64,000 bases of DNA from Vibrio proteolyticus NBRC 13287. Lineage in GTDB: Bacteria; Pseudomonadota; Gammaproteobacteria; Enterobacterales; Vibrionaceae. Where the stretch lies: positions 372,001 to 436,000 of the forward strand of contig NZ_BATJ01000001.1 in NCBI RefSeq assembly GCF_000467125.1, read 5' to 3'. The stretch's first letter is position 1. Each line of letters begins with the position of its first letter. Below, piece after piece: positions 55,365 through 64,000 of the stretch. The notes under the pieces were generated by a model, which searched no databases, was not told the DNA's origin, and saw nothing but the letters and a program-made list of their open reading frames with translations. Both the position numbers and the translations under genes were made by a program.

Positions 55365-55381
55365 GTTAATCCGAACTGGAT

Positions 55382-55756
55382 TTAAAGCGTTTTGTAGATA
55401 ACTTTGTTACCTGCAAGCTGCTCTTTTGCTACCAGGTTTTCTTCCAGTAGTTTTTTCAGTGCGCCTGTCGCCCAAGAAGCCGCTTTGGATTCTTCTTGGC
55501 CTGCAGCAAGACCAATCCCTTTTGGATTGATGCCTTCTGCGTTCGCAGCAACGATGTCCAGAACCTGTTGTTGCTTAGGAGTCAGAGCAACCTCTACGGA
55601 TTTTGGCGCGGCTACTGCTTTTTCTACTGCTGGTTTCGCAGCGACTTTTTTCTCAGCTACAGGTTTCGCTTTCTTTGGTGCTTCTAGATTAGCAACCGCC
55701 GCTTTAATGCGCTTTTGCAGTTTCATCTGCACCTTACGCTTATGAGCAAGTCTCAT
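55382..55756 (-). CDS. Small basic protein with Ala/Lys linker and winged-helix-like end
   Basis: About 124 residues from ATG 55756 (GGAG upstream; a GTG seven codons earlier is the alternative). The basic start RLAHKRKVQMKLQKRIKAA leads to an Ala/Lys/Pro/Val-rich linker similar to histone H1-like tails. The C-terminal ~65 residues (LTPKQQQVLDIVAANAEGIN to ATGALKKLLEENLVAKEQ) look like a winged helix. It is probably a nucleic acid binding protein; I do not know a named family with certainty. Confidence 0.7.
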   Translation of the reverse strand: MRLAHKRKVQMKLQKRIKAAVANLEAPKKAKPVAEKKVAAKPAVEKAVAAPKSVEVALTPKQQQVLDIVAANAEGINPKGIGLAAGQEESKAASWATGALKKLLEENLVAKEQLAGNKVIYKTL

Positions 55757-55977
55757 GTGAGTATTTCTCCATTTCACTGCATCAGGCGCAGTGGTGAAAA
55801 TTCGAAGCGCGTTTTATACCAAAATTCCGAAGTGATTTGTAGGGTAACTCCGCGTTTATGGGCTAAAAATGCGCGTACTCACAACGTATGACTACAATTT
55901 AAACAGTAGCTATAATGAACTTTCTAAAAAGTACTGAGTATATACACAGAGGTAAGTTCTCCAACTGCGGAGCCGGT

Positions 55978-56661
55978 ATGCAGACGATTCATTTAACCAA
56001 CCAGCCACTGCGACTTAACTCACCCGTGACCAAACTGGTGGCACTGGTAGCGATGTTCGGTGCCGCGTATTTAATCAGCTATGCACCGGGCTGGCCACAG
56101 GCGGTCTTATCTGTTCTGGCCGTACTGGCACTGCTGGGGTTTGGCTATCTGTTGGTCAAAAAAAGCACGGTGTCTTACACGCTGACCCCGACCCACTTTC
56201 AGCAACACCTGTTTAAAGGTGGCTGGGTAGTGAAATGGACGAACATCAGTAAGATAGGCATCGTTCATTATGACAATCAAGGTTGGCAACAACCGCTACC
56301 ATGGGTTGGCATCAAACTAAAAGATTATACCCCTTACCTGAACGCCGTTTGTCCGCGTATTGCGACTGAGGTACTGCTTGGTCAGCGCGCACTGTTATAC
56401 CTGGGGGCTCGCCAAAGAAACCAGGAAACTCAGTTTGAGGACATGGTACTGGATTCAAACCCATACCACGATCAGAGTGGCCAGGAATTTTCTGGCTTGT
56501 TGGCTATGCTGGCCAACCGCATGCGTTATCAGAGAAAATATTATGACTACGATGTGTTCATCGCTGCTTCGGATTTGGACCGAAGCGCAGAAGAGTTTGT
56601 CGGCCTGACCCGGCGTTATCTCGCGGCCGCCGAGCCAGAACCGTTGCAGCAGAGCAATTAG
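55978..56661 (+). CDS. DUF2982-like inner membrane protein
   Basis: About 227 residues from ATG 55978, which has GGAG upstream; the frame is open to 55915. Two hydrophobic segments lie near residues 20-62, followed by a soluble domain (SYTLTPTHFQQHLFKGGW, WTNISKIGIVHYD) that resembles a PH-like fold found in Vibrionaceae and relatives as DUF2982. The function is unknown. It is convergent with the gloC-like gene. Confidence 0.7.
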   Translation: MQTIHLTNQPLRLNSPVTKLVALVAMFGAAYLISYAPGWPQAVLSVLAVLALLGFGYLLVKKSTVSYTLTPTHFQQHLFKGGWVVKWTNISKIGIVHYDNQGWQQPLPWVGIKLKDYTPYLNAVCPRIATEVLLGQRALLYLGARQRNQETQFEDMVLDSNPYHDQSGQEFSGLLAMLANRMRYQRKYYDYDVFIAASDLDRSAEEFVGLTRRYLAAAEPEPLQQSN

Positions 56662-56679
56662 CCCGCTCGATATCCAGGT

Positions 56680-57336
56680 TCAGTAAAGCGGCATCTCGTC
56701 GGCAACAAACGGATTGGTTTTGCGCTCATGACCGAAAGTCGACTCCGGACCGTGACCGGGTACAAATCGCACGTCGTTACCCAATGGCCACAATTTAGAT
56801 TTGATGGAGTTGATCAGCGTATTGAAGTCCCCTCTTGGGAAATCCGTGCGGCCAATGCTGCCGTTAAACAGTACGTCACCGACAAACGCCAACTTAGCTT
56901 CTTTGCTAAACAGAACCACGTGTCCCGGAGTGTGGCCTGGTGTATGGAACACGTCCAGCACCTGATGACCGAACTGCACCTGATCGCCATCATTCAGCCA
57001 CTGGTTCGGCTCAAATGCATCAGTATGCGGAAAACCAAACATCTGGCTCTGACCTTCCAGCCCTTGTAGCCAAAAGTTGTCGTCTTTATGCGGGCCGACA
57101 ATCTCGACACCACCCAGAGCGGCCGCAAGAGGCTCAGTGCCACCGACGTGATCAAGATGGCCGTGTGTCAACACCAGACGTACCACGTCGATACCCAACT
57201 CTTTAATCAGCGCAGCCAACTGTTTCACGTCACCACCGGGATCAATCACGATGCCTTTCATCGTCTCATCACACCAAACGATGGAACAGTTCTGAGAAAA
57301 AGAGGTGACTGGAACAACCTGATATTTAAGAGTCAT
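56680..57336 (-). CDS. gloC: MBL-fold hydrolase, YcbL/GloC-type glyoxalase II
   Basis: 218 residues. The metallo-beta-lactamase motif THGHLDHVGG near residue 58 binds two metals, and the other ligands are in HTPGHTPGHVV, FVGDVLF and VPGHGPES. The length and sequence match the short YcbL/GloC glyoxalases that hydrolyse S-lactoylglutathione. It lies downstream of the ycbK- and ycbB-like genes in the same order and strand as in E. coli. Confidence 0.88.
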   Translation of the reverse strand: MTLKYQVVPVTSFSQNCSIVWCDETMKGIVIDPGGDVKQLAALIKELGIDVVRLVLTHGHLDHVGGTEPLAAALGGVEIVGPHKDDNFWLQGLEGQSQMFGFPHTDAFEPNQWLNDGDQVQFGHQVLDVFHTPGHTPGHVVLFSKEAKLAFVGDVLFNGSIGRTDFPRGDFNTLINSIKSKLWPLGNDVRFVPGHGPESTFGHERKTNPFVADEMPLY

Positions 57337-57404
57337 TGTTAAACCTTATTCGCAAAATCGAAACTGGTCGAACTATGACACCGCCAATCGTATTTTACAA
57401 CCAA

Positions 57405-57950
57405 TCAACCACGCCAACTGCGCACGGGGCCAGTATCAATATGGACGAATTCACTTCTCGGATAATAACCGACACCACCCATCTTAAGATCCATGGCCGC
57501 ATCGCGAATACGTTTCAGGCTCACACCATCCAGACGAAAATCGATCGCCTGACCGCTCATATGATAACTTTTCCGTGCCACACCATTGGATCGCGACCGC
57601 AGCATTTTATTGGTTGCAGGAGAACGGTAACCAGAGATGATCATGACCTCTGCGTCGCTACCGAGTAAAGACTGAATTTTAGAAATATGATCAAACAAAC
57701 GCTTATCCATCGGATGGATCTCGTTGCGACGAAAATCACGGCAAATGTGATTCAGTTTCGCCAGCTCCGGCTTCACGTATGAGAGGCCATCAAAATAGCA
57801 TGCTTCCAGCATCTCTCCGGTATGGAGGTTGTTCATCGCCAGAGAACGAGATTTAGCGACAGGAGAAGCGTTTGCCACACTCGGAGCACATGCGGCCACA
57901 ACGAGGCCGGCTCCGGTCATTTGTAAGAATTTTCGACGAGAAATGTGCAC
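57405..57950 (-). CDS. mepK: YcbK/MepK-type murein endopeptidase
   Basis: 181 residues. A Tat signal, SRRKFLQMTGAGLVVAACA, occupies residues 4-23. The peptidase M15 (DUF882) fold follows with SGYRSPATNKMLR, SYHMSGQAIDFRLDG and FVHIDTGP, which supply the zinc ligands (H, D, H). In E. coli the protein cleaves peptidoglycan cross-links, including 3-3 links made by L,D-transpeptidases. That fits its neighbour, a YcbB-type transpeptidase. Confidence 0.9.
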   Translation of the reverse strand: MHISRRKFLQMTGAGLVVAACAPSVANASPVAKSRSLAMNNLHTGEMLEACYFDGLSYVKPELAKLNHICRDFRRNEIHPMDKRLFDHISKIQSLLGSDAEVMIISGYRSPATNKMLRSRSNGVARKSYHMSGQAIDFRLDGVSLKRIRDAAMDLKMGGVGYYPRSEFVHIDTGPVRSWRG

Positions 57951-58035
57951 TACAACTTTACCTTTGTATTAGATACGAACACCTTGCCGGACCTTACCCG
58001 ACCCTTTTGGTAAGTTCAAATGCATAAAGTGTGCA

Positions 58036-58070
58036 CAAAAAAGCGGAATGCATGTCGCATTCCGCTTACT
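58036..58070 (-). terminator. Terminator after the ldtD-like gene
   Basis: AAGCGGAATGC / GCATTCCGCTT stem followed on the minus strand by TTTTTTG. It separates ldtD-like from mepK-like, so the two are not simply one unit. Confidence 0.8.
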
Positions 58071-58124
58071 ATCTGACCTAATTGATAATTTTATTTGATG
58101 ATATTTATGTCAATTTTGTGTCAA

Positions 58125-59687
58125 TTAACCACTTTTTGTGGTCAGCCCATCATAGCGGTAAATATCGTCCCTATAGTGTACTTGCCCTGATTCATACCAA
58201 ACCGTTTGGTAAATAATATGCACGGGGATGCGCTGTCTCAGTGGAATCGACTTGTTGGTGCGCTCGTTGTACTGCGCGATTTTCATCTCATCTAAACCTT
58301 GTGTACGCAGCAATAATGCCGCGAATTCATCCGCATTCTGCACTCGGATACAACCCGAACTGAATGCGCGTTGCTCCTTATTAAACAAACTCTTACTAGG
58401 TGTGTCATGCAAATAAATCGCACGTTTATTGGGGGTGTTGAACTTGTACAATCCGAGTGCGTTCTGAGCCCCCGATTGCTGACGGAGACGGTAGGGAAAC
58501 GCACGTGGATTGACGGTCGTCCAGTCTATCGCTTCTGGGCTGATCACTGCATCTGAATCCCAAGTTTCGAGAATTTGCATCTGATGCTTTTCAAGATAGG
58601 TGGCATCTTTTTTCACCTGCGGCAAAATATCCTCCACCATAATTTTCCGCGGCACGTTCCACGTAGGATTCAGGATCAAGGCATTCAGACTGGTTTTCAT
58701 CACCGGCGTTTTTCGAGAGACCCGCCCTACAACCACTTTCGATTCAAAGACTTCATTGCCTAAATACCAGTAACGAATTTGATAACCAGGCACATTCACC
58801 AATATCAAGGTGTCATGCTGCATCGGCCACAATCGAGAACGTTCGATATTAAGTGCCAGCATGGCAACCCGCTGTGAGGGGGCAACATTTAACCACCTGA
58901 CCGTTGCCGGGCCAATAACGCCGTCCTGGTTTAGTCCATGGATACGTTGAAATGTCTTGATCGCCGTTTCCAACGTATCGTCATACCAGGCCACATCGGT
59001 GCGTACCCGGCTCACGTCGACATTCACCAGTTGGAGCCTTTGCAATAGAACATCACGGTCACTGATTGAATCGCCGACCCGCTTCAGGCCAACCTGTTGA
59101 TAACGCGGCACATTAACATCTGCGTACTGCCCTAAACTGCGGTAAGTATCGAGCAGTTGTTGGTACCCCGGTGAGGCGGGCGCAAAAATGTCAATGAACC
59201 CTGACAATCGCTTGGATTCAATTGCAGATTCCAGTGCCATCACCATTTCATTGCTCGGTGGCTGTATGGGCTGGTTCAACTTGGTCCGAAAAAACCAGTT
59301 ATACCCGATTTGAGGCGCAAGCTCAGCGTAACTCATATACAGCAGTAAGGTATCAGTAGCCAGAACATCAAATTCGAACCAGCTGTTGGCCGCCCGATAA
59401 TATTTAAGGTAACTGAGCTGTCGGTTAAACAAAGGGCTGAAACCCGCCTGTTGAATCAGCTCGAGTTGAAATTCAAGCTTGTTGATCGGCTCGATATCCG
59501 TCCATATCAGGTCACGGTCATTGTTTTGATAAATCTGATTAACCACATCTGGATATTGCAGCAAAGACGGAATTTTCGAGTCGTTTTGAAACCATTCCAG
59601 CGTTTCATTGCGCGCTATCGCCCCCACCTGATACGGGATCATCAGTAGACAAATCAACCACCAGCTATAGTGTTTCCATGATCTCAT
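58125..59687 (-). CDS. ldtD: L,D-transpeptidase, YcbB/LdtD type
   Basis: 520 residues. An N-terminal hydrophobic segment anchors or exports the protein. A helical scaffold spans ~35-230, a peptidoglycan-binding domain lies near 230-275 (TFQRIHGLNQDGVIGPATVRWL), and the YkuD catalytic domain covers ~290-470 with IYLHDTPSK and the active site SSGCIRVQNADEF near residue 438. It forms 3-3 cross-links in peptidoglycan in the periplasm. Confidence 0.92.
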   Translation of the reverse strand: MRSWKHYSWWLICLLMIPYQVGAIARNETLEWFQNDSKIPSLLQYPDVVNQIYQNNDRDLIWTDIEPINKLEFQLELIQQAGFSPLFNRQLSYLKYYRAANSWFEFDVLATDTLLLYMSYAELAPQIGYNWFFRTKLNQPIQPPSNEMVMALESAIESKRLSGFIDIFAPASPGYQQLLDTYRSLGQYADVNVPRYQQVGLKRVGDSISDRDVLLQRLQLVNVDVSRVRTDVAWYDDTLETAIKTFQRIHGLNQDGVIGPATVRWLNVAPSQRVAMLALNIERSRLWPMQHDTLILVNVPGYQIRYWYLGNEVFESKVVVGRVSRKTPVMKTSLNALILNPTWNVPRKIMVEDILPQVKKDATYLEKHQMQILETWDSDAVISPEAIDWTTVNPRAFPYRLRQQSGAQNALGLYKFNTPNKRAIYLHDTPSKSLFNKEQRAFSSGCIRVQNADEFAALLLRTQGLDEMKIAQYNERTNKSIPLRQRIPVHIIYQTVWYESGQVHYRDDIYRYDGLTTKSG

Positions 59688-59889
59688 CCTAAGCGTTCTC
59701 CCATTCCACTGCGTCAGTGCTAATGCTGTCGCAAAGCAGCAATACGCACTGAATACGCAATAAAAGTATGGCAGAGAATCAAGCGTTAGCTAGGGTTAAC
59801 TTTTTGAGGCGGGACGGCAGCCCGGCGGACTTGGACACAATTCAGAAGGCCACACCGGGATTACCTGTCAGGGAAGGAAAGTCATCTGG

Positions 59890-60975
59890 CTAGCGAATGG
59901 CAGACCAATGGTTATCCCACATCACGCCGGACGCGACACTCTGTTTGGCTTGTGGGTAAGGATGGGTAATCACGTTGCCCGACCCCGAGCTGATGCGAAA
60001 TGCCTTGTCAGCAGTCACCACCCCGGAAGCATCCGGCAAAGCCGCCAGCTCCACCAGTTGTCGACTGGCTTTCGACCAGATCCCATAACAATTGCCCCGT
60101 GGTGAGGTAGCCAGAATCCACTCTTCTGTTGCGGCAATACTGGCAATGTAATGATTGAAACGCGCCCACTCTTCGGGTTCAGCATCGAGCGGAATCATGG
60201 CGCCTCCTCGGGTGTGCATTGCAAGAAGAGCAGGATATTCATCCGGTTCGCCCCGATATTGCTGACCACACAACACCGTGTGATCGCCATCGTGCGCCAG
60301 ATGGCGAATACTAAGGTGGTGATCCCCCAACGAAACTTGATCCAACAATTGACCCGTTGGGCTCAGGTAACTCAGGCTCGGCTGCATCGAATCCAGGTTG
60401 AGTGGCGCCCTTCCATTGGTGTGCACACCACCGACCCCAATAGCCAGTGTATCGTCCGGCATGAGAATAACCTCATGCGGCCCCAAACCAAAGCCATGAA
60501 ACTCTTCGACTTTACGATATTGCTGAGTAGAGTCATAGACACCAATGATACCGCGACTGGTACCGCGCTCTCCTTCTGTCGCATACAACCAGCGGCCGTC
60601 ATTGGAATACACACCATGACCATAGTAATGACGATCCTTGGCCGCCAGTGTGAGTGTTACTGTTTCGCCGGTGCGATAATCAAACACCAGAAAAAACGTC
60701 CCAGGACGACGGCCGAACGCAGCGGCGTGGCCTGATTTAGTGTTGATTGCTACCCCATGCCCTCGGGCGGGTAATGGCACCTGAGTCAGCGGCATACCGG
60801 ACTCATCGGCCACTACTGCAGAAAATTGTTCCCGGCCACGAATCGCGCAACCGACCAGTGCGGGCGCAGGTGTACCAGCCGAAGCGAACGAAAGCGGCAT
60901 CATTGATACCGCGCCTCCGGCAAATGCGGCTTTAAGCAGGCCGCGTCTTGTTTGATCAGTCACCATCGGTTGCAT
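59890..60975 (-). CDS. DUF1513 beta-propeller-like periplasmic protein
   Basis: 361 residues. A Tat-like start TRRGLLKAAFAGGAVSMMP lies at residues 9-27. The remainder is a repeated beta pattern (HGVAINTKSGHAAAFGRRPG, YGHGVYSNDGRWLYATEGE, GLGPHEVILMPDDTLAIGVGG) typical of DUF1513 propellers. Members lie beside imelysin and di-heme cytochrome genes in iron-regulated clusters, and the function is unknown. AGGA precedes the ATG, and the start overlaps the imelysin gene by 20 bp. Confidence 0.88.
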   Translation of the reverse strand: MQPMVTDQTRRGLLKAAFAGGAVSMMPLSFASAGTPAPALVGCAIRGREQFSAVVADESGMPLTQVPLPARGHGVAINTKSGHAAAFGRRPGTFFLVFDYRTGETVTLTLAAKDRHYYGHGVYSNDGRWLYATEGERGTSRGIIGVYDSTQQYRKVEEFHGFGLGPHEVILMPDDTLAIGVGGVHTNGRAPLNLDSMQPSLSYLSPTGQLLDQVSLGDHHLSIRHLAHDGDHTVLCGQQYRGEPDEYPALLAMHTRGGAMIPLDAEPEEWARFNHYIASIAATEEWILATSPRGNCYGIWSKASRQLVELAALPDASGVVTADKAFRISSGSGNVITHPYPQAKQSVASGVMWDNHWSAIR

Positions 60976-61981
60976 TGAATCCTATTACGACGCCCAGCTC
61001 TACCGCGACTTCTTCATGAATCAAATACTTAAGCTGCTCCAACTTGTTAAATTGTGCCAGCACCGACTGATAGCCTTCACGACTTTGCAGCAAATCAAAC
61101 AAGCTCGATTGTTCAGGCCAAGCCACCAGCGTCGCTTCAAACTGCGCTTTGATTGAGTCTGCCAGATCTGCTTTACCGCGTTGGCGCAGCAACTGGTCCA
61201 AACCCTTACCGTCGGCCACATACAGAGCCTGTAACGCTTCTACGTTGGCTTTGAGATTGAGCATTGAGCTCTTCGAACGCCAGGATTCTGAGAAGTACGG
61301 TCGAGGATGTCCGATTTTTGCCATTGGTCGGCTGAGTTTTTTCATGCTGTATTCAAGTTGATTCGACAACACAGCAATGTATTCCGCATACCAGTTTTGC
61401 GTATCCAGTTGGATCCATGGGTTGGTTTCCCACGCTTTTGCAATATGCGCCGCATTGATTAGCAAATTGCCACTTATGGCGACACCCGTGTCGCAGGTGG
61501 CCGGGTTTGCCGCCAGATCGGAGGCTCGGTCATAGAGCAGCCATTCGATAGCGCCCAATCCCTGCACCGTAACACTCTGCTTTGAAATTTGTTCTGGCGT
61601 CCAGTGCCGATGCTGTTCGACCAACGCCGACATTTTACGACCGGTGGTATTTTTCTTGTCTGGCCAGAACTGAATATTCCAGCTCTGCTCCAGCGCTTGC
61701 GATGGGCCACGCTCCTGACCCTGCAACGCCATCCAGGCATTCATAGTTTGGTGCCACTGTTTTTTCACTGATTCTGGATGGTTGCGACCGCCTGCACAAT
61801 ACGCGGAAAACGCTTTGTTAAGCGCTTCCGCTGCGCTTGAGAAACGCTGAGCCGATGCAGATTCCAGCTGATAAACCGGATGACTGATATGCGGCGTTGG
61901 CGACGCAGCAGAGACACCACCGGCAAACCCGCTCAGACTGACTATCGCGACACCAAAACGCGCGAGTTGACTACAATTCAT
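60956..61981 (-). CDS. Imelysin-family protein (second copy)
   Basis: 341 residues. A signal peptide ends VSAAS around residue 26. The helical imelysin fold follows, with WMALQGQERGPSQ near residue 90, the GxHxxE-like region replaced by a GLGAIEWLLYD segment near residue 147, and a second repeat in the C-terminal half. These periplasmic proteins are iron-regulated and are proposed to bind or process iron or heme; peptidase activity is doubtful. AAGGGGA precedes ATG, ten bases after the di-heme gene's stop. Confidence 0.85.
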   Translation of the reverse strand: MNCSQLARFGVAIVSLSGFAGGVSAASPTPHISHPVYQLESASAQRFSSAAEALNKAFSAYCAGGRNHPESVKKQWHQTMNAWMALQGQERGPSQALEQSWNIQFWPDKKNTTGRKMSALVEQHRHWTPEQISKQSVTVQGLGAIEWLLYDRASDLAANPATCDTGVAISGNLLINAAHIAKAWETNPWIQLDTQNWYAEYIAVLSNQLEYSMKKLSRPMAKIGHPRPYFSESWRSKSSMLNLKANVEALQALYVADGKGLDQLLRQRGKADLADSIKAQFEATLVAWPEQSSLFDLLQSREGYQSVLAQFNKLEQLKYLIHEEVAVELGVVIGFNATDGD

Positions 61982-61991
61982 GGTTATCCCC

Positions 61992-63371
61992 TTATAGTGA
62001 ATTCAGAAAGGCGATCAGCGCCTGACGTTGTGCGTCATTAAACTTGAGTACGGCTTGTTTCGCAGGCTCCGCCTCACCGCCGTGCCACAATACCGCTTCC
62101 ATTAGATTACGAGCCCGGCCATCATGTAAATAATACGTGTGCCCATTCACTTCCTGCGTGTAACCAATCCCCCACAATGGCGGCGTCCGCCACTCTCGCC
62201 CATTAGCAAGGTATTCATCGCGATTATCTGCCAACCCTTCCCCCATATCGTGGAGCAACAGGTCTGTATAGGGATGAATTTCCTGCCCTGATAACGCCGG
62301 AAGATCCGCACGCACCGCCGTCTTCACACTCGGTTTGTGGCAGTTGTCGCAACCGGCTTCGGCAAACAAGGTTTGTCCATACTTGACCGCCGGATCATTC
62401 ACATTGCGTCGCACTGGTACCGCCAAATGCTGAGAATAGAACTCAACGAACTTCAGAATCTTATCACTGACTTCCGGCGAGCCGCCATTTGGTAACTCAT
62501 CACACAACGTCTGCTTTGCGGTACAGTTTTCGTTAGGAAACAGGTTACTGGTCAGTCCAACATCGCCATTAAATGCGGCCGCATTTTGTTGCATCAGCGT
62601 CGGTTGACCAGCTTTCCAGCCAAAACGACCAATGGCAAATTGTTGTTTTTGCACATCCCACACCCGGTTTACTTTCCCCGAAATGCCATTACGACCGTCA
62701 CCAGATTGCGCCCAGGTCAGCAGCGTGCTGTCCGGTATGCTCTCTAACAAGCCCAGGCCAATCATCGGCGGAGCAACACGGGCAGAGAATTGAGTCTCAG
62801 GGTGCATTGGGCCGTATTGCAAGTCCACAATCTTAAGCTTCGGTTTGCGTAACGTCACTTGTGTCCCGTCAGAAAAAAGGACAGGAATCGATGTGTATGT
62901 AATATCGACCACCCCTTCTGCCTTTTGATCCGGCAACGCGAAATCCTGCAGTTGCGCCCCATAAGTCGGCTCAGGCACGACACCGTCTCGAATAAACACG
63001 TGTTTCTGTTCTGCGGTCATCGCTGGAATACTGAGCCGAACCAGCATCGACACCGCATGCTGGTCATTTCGCTCAGGTGGATGACCACGACCATCTTTGA
63101 TGTGGCAGTTCTGACAACCGTTGGTATTGAACAGTGGGCCGAGTCCATCTCTGGCGTCGGTTGAAGACGGAGACTGAACCCAAGGGTTACGGAAAAAACT
63201 GTTCCCAACACTAAAATCCAGACGCTTAGCAAGTGGCAGGTTGGAAGCCGGCAGTGAGTAGGCATTTGGCCCTTGCTTTTTTGTGCTCGTGTCGCCGCCG
63301 GACTTGACTCCATACGCCATCGCATGGGTTGATAACAACGCCAGGGTGGCCGCAGCAAGGTACTTCTTCAT
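61992..63371 (-). CDS. Di-heme c-type oxidoreductase (DUF1111)
   Basis: About 459 residues from ATG 63371. A signal peptide ends AMA. Two CxxCH heme c motifs are present: NGCQNCHIKDGRGH near residue 85 and AGCDNCHKPS near residue 345. The layout matches the DUF1111 family (MauG/CcpA-related thiol oxidoreductase-like proteins), usually part of imelysin clusters. It is periplasmic, probably handling electrons for ferrous/ferric conversion; that role is inferred. Confidence 0.9.
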   Translation of the reverse strand: MKKYLAAATLALLSTHAMAYGVKSGGDTSTKKQGPNAYSLPASNLPLAKRLDFSVGNSFFRNPWVQSPSSTDARDGLGPLFNTNGCQNCHIKDGRGHPPERNDQHAVSMLVRLSIPAMTAEQKHVFIRDGVVPEPTYGAQLQDFALPDQKAEGVVDITYTSIPVLFSDGTQVTLRKPKLKIVDLQYGPMHPETQFSARVAPPMIGLGLLESIPDSTLLTWAQSGDGRNGISGKVNRVWDVQKQQFAIGRFGWKAGQPTLMQQNAAAFNGDVGLTSNLFPNENCTAKQTLCDELPNGGSPEVSDKILKFVEFYSQHLAVPVRRNVNDPAVKYGQTLFAEAGCDNCHKPSVKTAVRADLPALSGQEIHPYTDLLLHDMGEGLADNRDEYLANGREWRTPPLWGIGYTQEVNGHTYYLHDGRARNLMEAVLWHGGEAEPAKQAVLKFNDAQRQALIAFLNSL

Positions 63372-63420
63372 AACATGGCTCTCATGCAAAAAATCGCCGC
63401 TTCTCACTCAAATGCAAACG

Positions 63421-63447
63421 GCAAAAGGGCTCATAGTGAGCCCTTGG
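63421..63447 (-). terminator. Terminator after irpA
   Basis: AAGGGCTCA / TGAGCCCTT stem with a short T run on the minus strand, between irpA and the di-heme gene; it may be leaky. Confidence 0.7.
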
Positions 63448-63464
63448 TTATGTTGTTGTTCTGC

Positions 63465-64000
63465 TTAAAATTCGTGATCAGCTGTGTCCGGGTTCAAGCT
63501 GTCGATACCAATCACATTAGCCGCGCGTTCAATCGCAGACGTTTGTGCCACCAGTGATGTAATCGTGTCATTCACCAGTGCATTGCCTTTCGCATTGCCT
63601 GCAGCAATCAGTTGATCGAAGTGCTGATTGTCTTTTTCAGCAGAGATCACTAACTTGTTGACCTGGAGCAGAGTGGTATCAAACTGCTGCTGAATTTCCT
63701 TGGCTGCTTGAGCATCTTTTTGCTCTACCAGCGCCGCGATACCCGGGCCGCTCAGGGTTGAACCATCAGCACGTTTATATTCACCCGTGTAAACGTTGTA
63801 AATTCCCTGCTCATTGTAATAGTGCGAGTTATGCGTATTGTCGGAGAAGCAATCGTGCTCATCTTCGGTCGAGTTCGCTTCCAACGCCACTTTCATGCGT
63901 TCGCCAGCCAGCTCACCCAGCGACAAAGAGCCCATACCGAACAGCATTTTACGAACGCCATTTTCAGCAGGCTCATTGAGCAGAGATTCGCGGTAGTTGC
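63465..64000 (-). CDS. irpA: Imelysin IrpA-type protein, C-terminal part
   Basis: The frame is open to the window edge, so the N-terminus is missing. The visible 178 residues contain NYRESLLNEPAENGVRKML, LSLGELAGERMKVALE, and EDEHDCFSDNTHNSHY, which are strong hallmarks of the iron-regulated protein A imelysins (the DCFSDNTH segment carries the conserved metal-side residues). It heads the imelysin / di-heme / imelysin / DUF1513 series. Confidence 0.9.
   Translation of the reverse strand, partial: NYRESLLNEPAENGVRKMLFGMGSLSLGELAGERMKVALEANSTEDEHDCFSDNTHNSHYYNEQGIYNVYTGEYKRADGSTLSGPGIAALVEQKDAQAAKEIQQQFDTTLLQVNKLVISAEKDNQHFDQLIAAGNAKGNALVNDTITSLVAQTSAIERAANVIGIDSLNPDTADHEF

Noticed and set aside
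1..64000. CRISPR arrays, tRNA or rRNA genes, insertion sequences
   Set aside because: Looked for by eye in all intergenic gaps; no short direct repeat arrays, cloverleaf-like segments, rRNA-like blocks or transposase motifs were found.

Overview
The window reads as a chromosomal segment of a marine gamma-proteobacterium, most likely a Vibrio. The protein families, the ycbB-ycbK-ycbL order, the msrB-msrA pair and the small Vibrio-style hypotheticals point that way. The species cannot be fixed from the sequence alone. Genes are dense, with short intergenic gaps and many rho-independent terminators. I saw no rRNA, tRNA, insertion sequence or CRISPR array.

Layout. 1-21.7 kb is housekeeping and accessory metabolism: a LysR fragment, fdhD, a Tag-type glycosylase, an AraC regulator with a SnoaL-like partner, a secreted zinc metalloprotease with a separate propeptide-like gene, msrBA, an Fe-type alcohol dehydrogenase, a diguanylate cyclase, an amino acid antiporter, a PAP2-like membrane protein, and a second-type tryptophanyl-tRNA synthetase. 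The synthetase is preceded by an unannotated leader peptide with tandem Trp codons and competing hairpins. Next come a MarC protein, an exported FAH-family protein, a CHAD protein, a type 2 IPP isomerase and a GH2 beta-mannosidase.

21.8-49.2 kb is one siderophore locus in four transcription units. Three have Fur-box-like sites upstream. (a) TonB receptor, N-acyltransferase and PvdA-like ornithine N5-monooxygenase. (b) ABC exporter, MbtH and two NRPSs with the order C-A-T-E-C-A-T-C-A-T / C-A-T-E-TE. (c) FhuC-FhuD-FhuB import. (d) A divergent EntD-like phosphopantetheinyl transferase. Modules 1, 2 and 4 share one adenylation code and module 3 carries a serine code. With hydroxylase and acetyltransferase genes present, this predicts a linear (AcOHOrn)-(AcOHOrn)-Ser-(AcOHOrn) peptide with an N-acylating starter C domain, i.e. 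an amphibactin-type trihydroxamate.

49.2-59.7 kb holds a NIT-domain chemoreceptor, several small genes (some too short for ordinary gene calling) around a cold-shock gene, dps, a LysR regulator, a winged-helix-like small protein, a DUF2982 protein, and the gloC/mepK/ldtD-like trio (ycbL, ycbK, ycbB). 59.9 kb to the end is an imelysin (IrpA) / di-heme peroxidase-like / imelysin / DUF1513 set, a second iron-linked cluster, truncated by the window end.

The most distinctive observations are the Trp-Trp leader upstream of trpS, the protease/propeptide gene split, the run of tiny ORFs downstream of the cold-shock gene, and a LexA-like operator on the promoter of a 74-residue orphan gene.
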